A DNA stretch of 64,000 nucleotides from Coriolopsis trogii (Eukaryota > Basidiomycota > Agaricomycetes > Polyporales > Polyporaceae). The DNA lies in assembly GCA_020543525.1 (NCBI GenBank), contig JAHYIO010000004.1, forward strand, positions 2,232,001-2,296,000. Reading direction: 5' to 3'. This document shows positions 1 to 10,726 of the stretch, piece by piece (within the stretch, counting starts at the first letter, position 1; every line of letters begins with the position of its first letter). The notes below the pieces were generated by a model. The model was not told where the DNA came from. It did no database searches and saw nothing but the letters and a program-made list of their open reading frames with translations. The translations under genes were made by a program, and so were the position numbers.

Positions 1-205
1 ACCCCATAACTGAGGGCCGAGTCCTACGTATCTCATTGTTACGAGACGACGTGGAGCCGGGCGCGGCCTCGAGGCAGCGAAGGGCACTCGGAGGCGAGGC
101 GGCGAGCCTGGGTTGTGCGCACGGCATGTTTGACTTCCGCGAAGGTCTCCGTGGCGTACATCGGTCGATATGTACGGAAGCTCCAGACACCGACGGCCAG
201 TAATC

Positions 206-721
206 GGAGGCTCTACAATCGGACAAAAAAGTCCCAGGTTTAATAAACCTTGGGACTTTTTTGTCTGCCTCCCCCGTCTGTTGTAGCACGTTGCTGCCCC
301 CCCGTCCATTTTCCTACCATCGCATTGTGCTGATTGGATTAAATAGGGTTGTCTTGGGGACCCTGAAGACCGCTGGGATGGCATAGGCGACGGACAACGA
401 CGAGGCGGGATGATTCCTGATTTGGAAGCATGGGATGATACAGGCGCTCATAACTTCCCGCCCGTCGCGATTGCCTTTTAGAGCTCCGCGCCGCCTGGCG
501 TCTCTCCATCTCCCGTCATCTTTCCCTCTCTCGTAGTCGTCCCTCACGCCTTCGGACGCGCGCGCGCATGCGTCCGAACCTATTATACACTGCGCCTAGC
601 GATTTATGAGCCTCCAAAATGAGGTGAATGGTGCGAGTGCACTTGGGGGTGGGCGGTAGGTAGACAAAAAAGTCCCGAGGTTTAATAAACCTGGGACTTT
701 TTTGTCCGATTGTATATGGCT
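206..721. repeat. Palindrome-ended MITE, copy 1 (hAT-like, 8-bp target duplication)
   Basis: A 516-bp element flanked by the direct repeat CAGTAATC at 198-205 and 722-729, as expected for an 8-bp target-site duplication. Each end carries an inverted copy of the same 50-nt segment, and each segment is itself a hairpin: GACAAAAAAGTCCC, then a GGTTTAATAAACC centre, then the complement (left about 221-263, right about 662-706). The interior has no credible gene. A second copy lies at 42877-43393 with only scattered differences. The 8-bp duplication suggests mobilisation by a hAT-type transposase; that class is inference, since no transposase is present. Confidence 0.85.
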
Positions 722-729
722 CAGTAATC

Positions 730-1413
730 GGAGTGGAAGCTTGCGTCACGATGAGAGCACGGAACGGAGAGTTCTGAGCCAATCGTATATCTGCCGCCCA
801 CGCACAGGTAGGAAGATGGGCCGCTAATCCAGTCATAGAATTAGTGAATCACCATCCGTACTATGCAACTGAAGTTGAATAGCGATTCAAAATGGACAGC
901 CACTTGAGCCGAACCGGTTCGGAAAATACTCATTTTTCCGGGCGTTAACACTCTGAGTGTCAGCTGCATCGTCTCCGGAACACCTTCCAACTCGACTACC
1001 ATCTGCGGAGGTGCACATTGACATGCAGAGCGGCGTCCATCATCCATTCTCTCTTCTCTGAGTCATGAGAACTAGGGAGACCAGGTTGCAAGGCCCGACA
1101 AGCGAGCGACGGCCTACAAGTTCGCTCCCAGTTGGCAGGTACTAGTATTCGGCACCACCAGAGTACGTATCCTGCCCCTCCTTGCCTCATTTACGTCTGA
1201 CGTTATTGAAGACAATGGGCGGGCGTTTTTGTTGCTTCCAAGGATCCCTCGGTACAACAACAGGTCGTCGTATGCACAAACAAGCACTACCTATGGCACG
1301 TGTGTCCGAATAACGTCCAAAGTACGTTCATATTCGCTTGGAAGATCCGGTTCATCAGACAATGAGGAGTGCGGTTCTAAGACGGCATGAACAGCAGGGC
1401 TCTTAGCAGGCAT
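730..1413. other. Non-coding stretch upstream of the first Fam1 gene
   Basis: Only short overlapping open frames without recognisable motifs or splice-consistent extension. The minus-strand frame at 841-1047 (68 codons) resembles no family I know. The 3' part is presumably the promoter of the gene at 1492. Confidence 0.5.
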
Positions 1414-1420
1414 TATAAGA
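1414..1420 (+). promoter_or_regulatory. TATA-like box of Fam1 gene 1
   Basis: TATAAGA lies 78 bp before the proposed ATG at 1492. The paralogue at 7387 has a TATAAAG about 106 bp upstream of its start, which supports both starts. Confidence 0.5.
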
Positions 1421-1491
1421 GTTTTTGTGGGGGATACTCCACCAGTATTCGTCTCCTCGAGATCACTACGTACTCTCCCTCATAGGCTCCC

Positions 1492-2572
1492 ATGGCGCAC
1501 AAGAAGAATCTCACCTTCCGGAGGTGCTACTGTTCTACGAGTTATCTGCTTCATATTCTGACCTCTCTGAGCTGAGCAGCGTCAATCTCGGCGCCGACAC
1601 GACGTTGATGTTGGCATTCGCCTCATCTGGATCACCCGACACGACCCCGATAGCATGGAAGTGAGTAACGATTCCGCTCACGATCATTTCATACGCTCAA
1701 TATGCGGCTCCCTACAGACTGACCACCCTTGCTGCTCAAGGTCAGTATAGTCGGGCTGCCCATTGTCCGCATCGTATTCAACGCTAGTACTGACGGTACC
1801 TCGCCGTGTAAAGGACGTTCCGTCTTGCGCGTGACCTACGCTCACGAGTACGTCCTCCACTTCATCCAAATGGCTTTACATTGAGATCTTCTTAGCCTGG
1901 CAGTTTCCGTCGCTCAGGTTGGGTCTGGACAGCTCGTGACTGCCGGTAACTACACGCCCATCAAGGTATGCGCTGCGTCGTAATCAAAGCTCATATCACC
2001 GGCTCACGTATGACATTATCTTCAGGAGGGTCAGTCGTCGTCCTTGCAGGTCAATGATAACTCCGATCCTCCTGTATACACCTGGAGTGTAAGTTGGCTC
2101 GCACGTGCTCATCTCCCATTGAAGCTGACAGTGACTCTAGGCACCCCGCGACGTGGGAGTCGGAAATCCGAACCAGGTTCAAGCGGTCAACGCTACCCCC
2201 CGTCCTGCGTCCATTGGTCTAGGTGAGTCTACTCTTCGTACACTCCCCGTAGTCGTCATGCTCAATTCGCTCGCAGGCTTCATCACAGACCTCGACACGG
2301 ACCGCGAACAAATGGAGACTGTCACCCTCTCCCCCATGGTCGCCCCTGGCGCGGCATTCAACTCCTCTTTCAACCCCACGTTGAGCGCGTATGCCACTTC
2401 TACGTACAAGCAGAACCAGGTGATCTCCTCCGGCGGTCCCGACAAGGCCCCGATCTGGCAGGCAAACCTACTCTCGCTGGGCTCCGACACCTCCATTATC
2501 ATTACTCGGGACTCCAACGGCGACTTCCACGCCAAACAGGTCGCTCTGAGTATTGCTGACGATGAGGAGTAG
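1492..2572 (+). CDS. Uncharacterised Fam1 protein, copy 1 (eight exons)
   Basis: I do not recognise this family, so no function is assigned. Exons read 1492-1523, 1580-1660, 1718-1740, 1814-1847, 1896-1965, 2026-2088, 2141-2222 and 2277-2572, giving about 228 residues. The structure is supported by two paralogues here (7387-9238 and 41404-42504) with the same intron positions and phases. Shared blocks in order are NLTFRS at the N-terminus, LGADTTLMLAF, AQVGSGQLVTAGNYTPI, PPVYTWS, IGLGFITDL and IWQANLLSLGSDTSIIITRD. There is no signal peptide, membrane segment or catalytic motif; the alternating hydrophobic pattern suggests a beta-rich cytosolic fold (inference). It ends in an acidic tail, DDEE. 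The start was chosen because the short first exon aligns with both paralogues. Confidence 0.75.
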
Positions 2573-2779
2573 GATAGACACAAAGACCATTGACATCTGG
2601 TAGACCTTAATACCGCCATATACGCCGTTCATGTACGTGGGCGTGCGGAGCAGTGGAGAATGTCCATTGGAGCCTTTCGATAGGATTTGTTGACAGAGAT
2701 GAGCCGGAGTTGCGAACTCGGTTGGGAGACACGTAACGACGGACTCGGAAGGAGACCAGATAGGCCTGTCCAACTTACT

Positions 2780-2977
2780 TGTTGGAGTATGACAATGCGT
2801 CATAATGTTCTTTTCGGGGTTTAAAACCCTATTGTCCATTTCACACTCCGCTTGTCTGTGTCGTGTCTGCGACACAGGCTTTGACTGTCTTTGACCACGC
2901 TTTAGCTAGCTACGTACATGTATTTATACCCCTCTCCCCGAGCACCTGTAATCCATCTGCATTCCCCATCTTCAACA
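2780..2977 (+). repeat. Left LTR of the copia element
   Basis: 198 bp starting TGTTGGAG and ending CAACA. It contains a TATTTATA promoter-like motif followed by a C/T-rich stretch. It matches the right LTR at 6051-6248 throughout by eye. Confidence 0.95.
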
Positions 2978-3052
2978 GGTTATGAGCCCTGCGTTGCTCT
3001 AACTCAGACTAGTCTTCGCTCAGCTATCACCCCCTCGAATCTTATCTCCATT

Positions 3053-6000
3053 ATGTCTGCTTCTGATCTTATCTCGCGCGTCAAGATCGACCCTTTGAAC
3101 GACGTCAGCGATTGGCCGATATGGCAAATCAAGATGTCCGATCTGCTGTGGGAGGCCGGCCTCTCGTCACTCGTCACCGGCACAAAGAAGCGCCCGGAAC
3201 CGGCATCCAAGAACGAGGATGAAAAGGTCCAGAAGGCCAGGAACGAGGAGATCGAGAAGTGGGATCGTGACGATCGGACGGCGCTTATCGGCATTCGGCG
3301 GCGACTCGGCATGCGCGCGATCAAGCTCATTCAGAATTGCAAGACAAGTCACGACGCGTGGGAGAAGCTGCGCAAGAACTACGAAACCCGGGGACTAAGC
3401 AAGATCATCGAAATTCGACGGAAGCTATTGACGGCACAATACTCGGAGGAGGAGGAGTTGGACGTGTGGCTGCAGCAAATGGTGGAGTGGCGGGAGGACC
3501 TCGTAGCGCTCGGGCGTGAAATACCCGACGATGAGTTCTCGATCACACTATTGGCTGCTCTGCCGGAGACGTGGCGCGCGTTCACTGATGGTATCCAAGA
3601 TTCCGAGATAAGCGATTGCGACAAGCTTCAAGGGAAGATCCGAGAACACGCGCGGCGGGTCAAAGCGTCTAGTGAAACAGCGCTCGTGGTAAAGACCCGG
3701 GGCAGAGGCCCAAAGTGCTACAATTGTGGGAAGCTCGGGCACAAGAAGTACGACTGCCCAGACAGGGACAGGGACGAAAAAGGGAAGGGCCAGGGCCAGG
3801 GGCAGGCACCGGAGAAGCGCAAGGACGACCGGAACGGGAAGGGGCAGAGCGCCAAGGCCATGGTTGCCGAAGAATCCGACAAGGACTCTGACTCGGACTA
3901 CGCCTACGCATCCATCGAGCCCGCAGACGACACCGGTGAGGTAGCGCTCACCCTCCTGGCCGCAGACGCCTGGCTAGCAGACTCCGCAACGACCTCCCAC
4001 ATCGCGCGAGAGAAGCGCATGTTCTCCGACTACACCCCGACGCCGGGACGGACCCTGAATGGCACCGGGACCACACCCATTCTCGGACGAGGCACGGTGA
4101 CGTATCGATTCAGGCACAGCGGCAGGGACACAACCGTGACCCTGCGTGACGTCATACATGCGCCGGGAGTACCTCACAATCTTATCGCCACTGGACGCGT
4201 CGAGGCCAGCGGTCACAAGATCGAACAACGTGACGGGGCGATATTTTTCATCAATCACAAAGGGCGCCCATACGCATCCGGCAAGCGCGTGGCCAATTTC
4301 CTGTACCACATGGACGGCGAGGTCGTCTTACCTAAGACGGAGGTAGCTTACGCCGCCGCTGTTTGTCATCCGAAACGCAAACGAACGCTGAACGAATGGC
4401 ATCGCGCTCTAGGTCATCCGGGCATGAAGGCGGTGACGGCGATGTGGCGCAAGGGTCTGGTCGTGGGAATGGAAGTCGACGAATCGGAGCCACCGACGGA
4501 ACAGTGCGAGGCATGTGTGCAGGGGAAGCAGGTAGTGGCGTCTTATCCGAAGAAGTCGGAGACCGAGGTCGAGGCGATCGGAGATCTTATCGTGTTAGAT
4601 ACTTGGGGACCGGCGTCTACGCCGGGTATCCGAGGAGAACGCTATTTTTGGGCTTTCACCGATGGTCACTCCCGACGATCCGAGACTGCGTTCGGCAAAC
4701 ACAAGTCCGAGGCGCTTGAGCATTTCAAAGCTTATAAAGCTCGCATAGAGAACACACTCGGCATCAAACTCAAGAAGCTACGCTGTGACAACGGCGGAGA
4801 ATTCATGGGAGACGAGTTCCAGACGTTCTTACGTAATGAGGGCATTGAGCTCGAGACCACGGCACCTAAGTCATCAGCCCAGAACGGAATCGCCGAACGG
4901 CTGTGCCGGACCCTGATGGATCGGACCAGAACCCTATTGATCGCAGCACAGCTCCCGAAGTTCCTGTGGCCGGAAGCAGTCGCCTACCTGACGTACCTCA
5001 AAAATCGTCTCCCGACCCGAGCACTCAGGGACAAAACACCGGAGGAAGTCTGGAGCGGCCGGAAGCCCGATGTATCGGAGATCCAGGAATGGGGCTGCCG
5101 CTGCTGGGTACTCACGTCCCCGGAAAAGCGCACGAAGCTTGACCCACGGTCTCAGCCCATGCATTTCGTTGGCATGGCAGACGGCAGCAAGGCTTGGCGC
5201 TACTACGACCCAAAAGCCCGACGCATTGGAAAGTCACGCAACATTGTGTTCGCCATCCCGAAGGGGACACGCGACAACGATGACGACGATGACGTCATGC
5301 CCCCTTCTCCACGGCTCGAGGGGGAGAATGACAGGCCGACCCAGAGCGAGCACGAGGCGAAGGAAGCACCGCCACCGGCACTGGCGGACGCAGGGGGAGC
5401 GTCGTCATCAGCACAGCCACCAGGGGAGGAAGCCGCCAAGGGTCCAGGCACTCCCACATCTGCGATCGACAGATCGTCACGAGAACGAAGGAAGGCGGCC
5501 GCAAGGATCAATTACAAGACCCTGCACGAAAGTGGGACAAGGGTCCTGTGTGACGAAGCGCACGTGCTCTGCCTACTGACCCTAATAGGCACAGAAGGTA
5601 CCCAGGAACCCCGGAACATACGGGAAGCCCGGGCCGCACCAGATGCTCTAGAATGGGACAACTCGATGGATGACGAAATCGATCAACTCGAGGACCTGGG
5701 CGTCTGGGAAAAGGTCGATCTCCCACCGGGCCGGAAGGCGATCGGCAGCATCTGGGTCTATCGTTACTAGCAGAACTCACGTTCGCCCAAGACTCGGCCA
5801 CGAAATTGAACGCAGACAACATGTCGGCCATTGCACTATCTAAAGACAACGTCCATCACGCACGGTCCAAGCATATCGACATTCGACATCACTTCATTCG
5901 CGAATGCGTCGAGGCCGGTACAATACAACTCGCGTATGTACCAACCGACGACAATTTTGCCGACCTCTTCACGAAGGCGCTCCCGCGCGAACGTTTCCAC

Positions 6001-6063
6001 GTCCTCCGGCAACAACTCGGCATCTTATCAGACGCGGAGTTGAGGGGGAGTGTTGGAGTATGA
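3053..6063 (+). pseudogene. Copia gag-pol polyprotein lacking the reverse-transcriptase core
   Basis: The frame starts with MSASDLISRVK at 3053 and runs to a stop at 5770 (905 codons). In order: a Gag region; a CCHC zinc knuckle, CYNCGKLGHKKYDC (about residues 222-235); a protease-like site WLADSATTSHI (about 306), with DSA instead of the usual DSG; the integrase zinc-binding region (HRALGHPG...CEAC, about 448-485); and the integrase core with D (LDTWGP), D (RCDNGGEF) and E (NGIAERL). The frame then enters the start of reverse transcriptase ([11 protein letters not shown]) and stops. Immediately downstream lies the end of RNase H ([40 protein letters not shown]) to 6063. The YVDD catalytic region is absent, so the element cannot copy itself. 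Confidence 0.92.
6042..6050 (+). other. Polypurine tract of the copia element
   Basis: GAGGGGGAG directly abuts the TG of the right LTR, the normal position of the plus-strand primer in LTR elements. Confidence 0.8.
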
Positions 6064-6248
6064 CAATGCGTCATAATGTTCTTTTCGGGGTTTAAAACCC
6101 TATTGTCCATTTCACACTCCGCTTGTCTGTGTCGTGTCTGCGACACAGGCTTTGACTGTCTTTGACCACGCTTTAGCTAGCTACGTACATGTATTTATAC
6201 CCCTCTCCCCGAGCACCTGTAATCCATCTGCATTCCCCATCTTCAACA
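6051..6248 (+). repeat. Right LTR of the copia element
   Basis: 198 bp that appears identical to the left LTR at 2780-2977. It is followed by the second TTACT of the target duplication at 6249-6253. Confidence 0.95.
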
Positions 6249-6253
6249 TTACT

Positions 6254-7280
6254 AACCCACCAAGCGACGCTGCTAAGAGTGGAAGTTCGTCACAACTTGA
6301 ACCCTTTGATGAAATCGCCCTTCAAGTTTAAGTTATGGATAGAAAGTCATCATTTCAAGTCGGAGTGAGCTAGGATCGTGATTGAGAGGCTGGAGGAGAG
6401 TTTGAATGGCTTGATCATGATGAAGTAGAATACCAGTAGCCAATCTTTCAAGAGGCTTGCATCGAAGCGACGATAATCATTTTGTGACTGGTGTGACAAG
6501 AGGAGGATCCAAATTGAAGTTGCTACAGCGCCGCCCGACTCGGGCGTCTACCATCTGCTCCTCACCGCCAGTTTTGCTCGCGACCATGCTGGACGGACTC
6601 GTTCTGGTGCTCGCGTTCAAGCCTATGATTTGTCTCGTATAGGACCCTGTACATGCTCGTGCTGCTCTACTACTCGCTCTGGTACAAGCCTTACCCCAAA
6701 CAGTTCGAGTCGGCAGTCAACTTGAAGACTATTCGGCCCAATGACCGCGGGCCCGGGCAGGGAACATACTTGTCTGTAGGTACCCCAAGCTGTCAACTGC
6801 CACATGTGGTTATGGCATAGGTCTCTGCCAATGAGCTCGCGCACGGATTCATGACCTCACCGGACTCACAGCAGGCGAGACTCGCCTATCGTGTGTTCGG
6901 ATGATTGGGAGTCCATGACCGCACCCGGCTTCTGCACCATGCGGGGAATCCGTTACATGGTCTATTCGAGTGAAACGTGCTTCAACACGTGTAGGGGGCA
7001 GACAACAACGTTACCCTCCTTGCTTGCCGGCTACGCGATGTAATAGAGCGACGTGCGTGTGGATTCGGGGTTTCCAAGTCGGTGTCGGTCGGTGTCGGTG
7101 TGCCACTGACTCCCGGGCCGAGCTAGACCAGTCACAAAGCAGGTACATGGTATGGAAGACGGTCTCGTTGGAGGACGCACGCCCACAGACGACCCGAACG
7201 CCGAGCACCTAGCAGGGCGAGGATGAGCAATTACTAATTTTATGGTTCGTAGTACTGAGACAGCGCCGATTTTCTGAGGA
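6254..7280. other. Intergenic stretch between the copia element and Fam1 gene 2
   Basis: No supportable gene. A plus-strand stretch at about 6550-6740 is rich in Leu, Val and aromatic residues in two frames, as in a decayed membrane-protein gene, but stops and frame changes interrupt it. The 3' end acts as the upstream region of the gene at 7387. Confidence 0.4.
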
Positions 7281-7287
7281 TATAAAG
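7281..7287 (+). promoter_or_regulatory. TATA box of Fam1 gene 2
   Basis: TATAAAG about 106 bp upstream of the ATG at 7387, followed by a C/T- and CA-rich leader typical of fungal transcription starts. Confidence 0.6.
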
Positions 7288-7386
7288 GCTGTGGGCATTG
7301 GACAGTCCCTCTAGCATTGCATCTCGCACCCATCTACCTCAGCAGCTTCACACCTATCTGACTCGTTATTCTCAAACGCCCTCACA

Positions 7387-9238
7387 ATGACCACAATCAA
7401 GAACCTCACCTTCAGGAGGTAAGTCATATTTTGTGAATGGTCGTCAGCACTCTCACCGACAGTCCTCGTTTCGTGATGATGCAGCTCCAACCTTGGTACC
7501 AATGTTTCGTTGATGCTTTGCTTCACCCCGCCGAGCAGCGACCTCTACAAAAACCAGTTCCCCGTCGCTTGGAAGTAGGTTTGCTGTTCGACATACAGCC
7601 ACTCTGATGCTGACTCGTCTCCCAGGGTGACGACTCTGTCTGCCACCGGTGGGTAGTAATGTTCGACAGTGACGAGTGACTCTTCTCATAAGTCCTTCCG
7701 CTCAGGTGGATCTACGATGCGCGCCACATGGGAGAGCAAGTGAGCACATCTCGTCGTCAGAAGTATTGTAGACTGATGGATCTCTCTTCCTCTAGCTATG
7801 CCGTGTGCGCCGCTCAAGTTGGCGGTGGCTCGATGGTCACTGCTGGGAACTACAGTGGTATCCTGGTACGTCAAGAACACGTACATCTGCAACGACCTCA
7901 GCGAATTGACCCTTCATTTAGCCGGGGCAGCAGTCGACACTTCAAGCCGACAAGACCCAGTCCCCTCCGGTGTTCTACTGGACGGTGAGAGTTCCACACT
8001 CAGTTTCCTTTGAAACGGATGGGTACCTAACCGGCATTATCGCAGCCTCCCAAGTCCTACGGTTCGGGCAGCGTGATTCGTGCTGACAACGGCACCGACG
8101 GACCTGCTCCAATCGGTGTCGGTGAGTGGTCTCTAATACTGTGTGAGTTGACATGAGCTGTCGGCGCTGACCTGAGACGACCAGGCTTTATTACCAACGG
8201 TGGGACTATGTACGAGGATATGTCGGCGGCGGTCATCTACCCGAACGTCGGCGTTGGAATGGGTGTGTCCGCCCAATTCACGCCGGTCTTGAGCGCGTAC
8301 CTCTCCCTCGACTACCGGGTGTCCCAGATCGTCCAATCCGAGGTGTCGATGCTGAAGCCGCTCTGGTCGGTAAATCTGCTTTCGCTGGGCCCGGAGACGA
8401 CGATCTGGGTTACCCGCAACCCCGACGGCAGCTTCGCTGCTCAACAGGTTAGCGGTAGCCTGGGAGATGACTCGGAAACCACTATGTCCAAGTCACTCGA
8501 CTGGTACCGCGGCATGGTCAATTATCTTCTACTTCTTTCCATGTGGAGTCAAGCTCACAAGCCCTGCAGACTCGCATCTACCGCGCAACGCTCGCATTCC
8601 AGTCTGCCCAATCAGTCGACGGCTACCTGCAGGCGATGGCCAAGAAGCTCGTCTCGAAGGGCTACCAGGTGAAGATGGTCACCAAGGTGCGTGCGACCCC
8701 TCGTCTCTTTGCTACTGGCCTGAATCTGACCCTTGGCTCTCTGCAGGACGGCGACACGGGTGCGACCGTCGAGCTCGTCCTCCCCATCAACACGAGCTGC
8801 AGCGAGGCAGAGGTTGACATGATGGGCATCGCCCAGACCCTCCAGTTCCCGCCTCCCATAGCTATCCAGGCACGCGCTGGGGAGGTCCTCCTCCTGTCTG
8901 CCGGCAATTTCGGCCGCTGGGCTCCTCTCAACCCTGCCACGATGGGCTGGTACGCTAAGGTGCGAGCCGCTTCGTCCCCTCCGTGCTCATCGGGAAATAT
9001 GCTCACGCGGAGACTCACAGTCCATCGGCAACGACGACGGGGAGTCCGAGGCGGTGGTCCCCATGTTCAAAGGGCAGGCCTTGACCGCTAATGGCAATGG
9101 GGGTGCTAACGGGAGTGGAGCCATCAAGGGCTCTTTCGCTGACTCGGATGGCGACAGCGGGTTGGCCGTCAACTACGGCAACACGCGCATCGTGAACCGG
9201 AAGGCGTCCTCCAACAGCATCGCCACCAGCTACGCCTG
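7387..9238 (+). CDS. Uncharacterised Fam1 protein, copy 2, with extra C-terminal region
   Basis: The family is not recognised. Exons read 7387-7418, 7485-7574, 7626-7648, 7706-7739, 7796-7865, 7922-7984, 8046-8121 and 8185 onward, matching copy 1 exon for exon. Shared blocks include NLTFRS, LGTNVSLMLCF, AAQVGGGSMVTAGNYSGI, IGVGFITN and LWSVNLLSLGPETTIWVTR. Where copy 1 stops, this gene continues through further exons (about 8568-8687, 8748-8959 and 9021-9238) with blocks such as SVDGYLQAMAKKLVSKGYQV and GEVLLLSAGNFGRWAPLNP, then a Gly/Asn/Ser-rich tail. The junction near 8449-8567 is uncertain: the obvious donor at 8504 would create a stop, whereas a donor at 8449 (after CAACAG) keeps the frame. 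Two adjacent genes remain possible. Confidence 0.65.
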
Positions 9239-9928
9239 AAGGATGGTGGCGGCCTTTGCCAGAATGTGGCGAGATTCACCGAAAGCGAGTCGTCGCGAGA
9301 ATATCGTATGCCCGCGCCCCGGAATATGTGGCCCTGTCTCTTGAATCTACTGTCGTTACGTCAAATACATGCTTCTCTTCACGATCATCATTTCGAGAGA
9401 ACCTTCAAACGTCGGATGCGATAGCAGCACTGAGTCCGGCATCCTATAGCGAAGAGATTTTGTGGACGTCCCCGGGCGACTCTGGAAGTTGAAGCTTAAA
9501 GCGACGAAGGCATGTACGTCGCCTTCACTTGACATCGGCGGAAGAGGGGGGGATGTAGCGAATACTGAGACTGTCGCGCATGTGCACGTCCACGATGCCT
9601 TCACCGTCTCGACGATTGGGGAGCGAATCTCTGGATCACACCCGCCATCGGCCGGGAATGGTGCATATCCATCGGCGATGGAGTGGAACTCCAAGGTCAC
9701 GAGCAGCTTCATGGTGGAGTGCAACAGTAACCTATTCATCCCACAAGCAGAGCAGCACAAGCCAGGACCAGATAAGGAGAGGTATGCCAATGACTCGCCC
9801 ACAGTGTGCCGGGTGCCCGCAGCCTGATATTGCCAAGCGATATGATTCGGCGTTGGAATTCCGATTTCAACGAGTAGAGCGCATGCTCTATCGTACATAA
9901 TATTACAATGATTCACCAGTCGTCTGAG
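9239..9928. other. Intergenic region between convergent Fam1 copy 2 and msrA
   Basis: Contains a 186-codon minus-strand open frame (9356-9916), but no known motif, no splice partner and an opposing open frame in the same place. I treat it as non-coding 3' flank of the two convergent genes. Confidence 0.4.
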
Positions 9929-10726
9929 TTACCAGTATAAGTGATGTTTGTCGCATTGCTTGTCAGGATTCTTGGAGAAATACTTCTGGTGGTACTCCTC
10001 GGCATCCCACCAAGGACCGGCAGATACAAGTTCCGTAACGATCTGTTGACCTGTCGACCGACTCGTCAGGGACGACGCGTACGGGCAAAAGCAGAGTGGT
10101 TTACCCTTCGGGTCGAAATGCTCCTTCTGTACCTTGGCAGTTACGCGCTTGGCAATCTCGAGCTGTTCAGGGGTGTGGTAGAAGATGACCGAGCGGTATT
10201 CTGCGCGCAAGGAGTTAGGAGGGTGGGTATCGCTCGGAGTTGCGAAGAAAAGCGTAGCGAGCGAAGGAAAGTACGTACGAGTGCCGACATCGGTGCCCTG
10301 CCTGTTCACAGTCGTCGGGTCGTGGGTGCGGTAGAAGAACTCTGCAGGGCGTTCATGTTCAGATGGCCCTCGCCGAAGAGGGAGCAAATGACAACGCGAC
10401 GCACCAACGAGCTCATCGTATGTCACGATGCGAGGGTCAAACTCGATCCGTACCGACTCTGCGTGGTCCGTCACTCCGGAGCGGACCGTCTTGTAGTCCG
10501 GGTTCTTCGCGTCCTCCTTCCCACCCGTGTATCCTACGGTAGTGTTGAGGATGCCTTTGTTTTCCTTTGGCGAGAAGTGCTGCAGGAAGATGTGCTCGAC
10601 GCCCCAAAAGCAGCCGGATGCGAAGGTAGCGATCGCAGGAGAACTCTCATCTGGAGCCATCCGAGCGCGTCAGTCCGCCTTCCGACAGAGTTCCCTTCGA
10701 TTGGTACAGCTGCACGTACCAGACAT
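9929..10726 (-). CDS. msrA: Peptide methionine-S-sulfoxide reductase A, copy 1
   Basis: Repairs oxidised proteins by reducing methionine-S-sulfoxide. Exons on the minus strand are 10726-10720, 10650-10405, 10341-10279, 10200-10105 and 10050-9929. The MsrA active-site motif GCFWG carries the catalytic Cys and is followed by the family blocks [36 protein letters not shown] and [13 protein letters not shown]. The first coding exon is only 7 nt (ATGTCTG); the paralogue at 37044 has the same 7-nt exon and the same four intron positions, which fixes the start. It ends in KHHLYW. There is no targeting peptide, so it is probably cytosolic. It is convergent with Fam1 copy 2 and divergent from the F-box gene at 11823. 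Confidence 0.92.

Larger units (their letters stand above)
2780..6248 (+). mobile_element. Ty1/copia LTR retrotransposon, internally deleted
   Basis: A complete LTR-to-LTR insertion of 3469 bp. Two 198-bp LTRs (TGTTGG...TTCAACA) appear identical by eye, and the 5-bp direct repeat TTACT flanks the element at 2775-2779 and 6249-6253. GGTTATGAGC follows the left LTR, in the place of a primer-binding site, and GAGGGGGAG precedes the right LTR as the polypurine tract. Gag, protease and integrase are read in one frame, in the copia order with integrase before reverse transcriptase. Most of reverse transcriptase and RNase H is missing. Identical LTRs imply recent insertion, so the deletion probably predates it and the element was moved by enzymes from intact relatives (inference). 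Confidence 0.95.

Noticed and set aside
841..1190. Possible small gene on the minus strand near the window start
   Set aside because: Two overlapping short frames without motifs or similarity to neighbouring genes.
6457..6760. Possible membrane-protein gene
   Set aside because: Hydrophobic text appears in two frames with stops and no consistent splice sites; at most a relic.
9356..9916. 186-codon minus-strand open frame between Fam1 copy 2 and msrA
   Set aside because: No recognised motif, no splice-consistent extension, and an equally long open frame on the other strand; likely chance.
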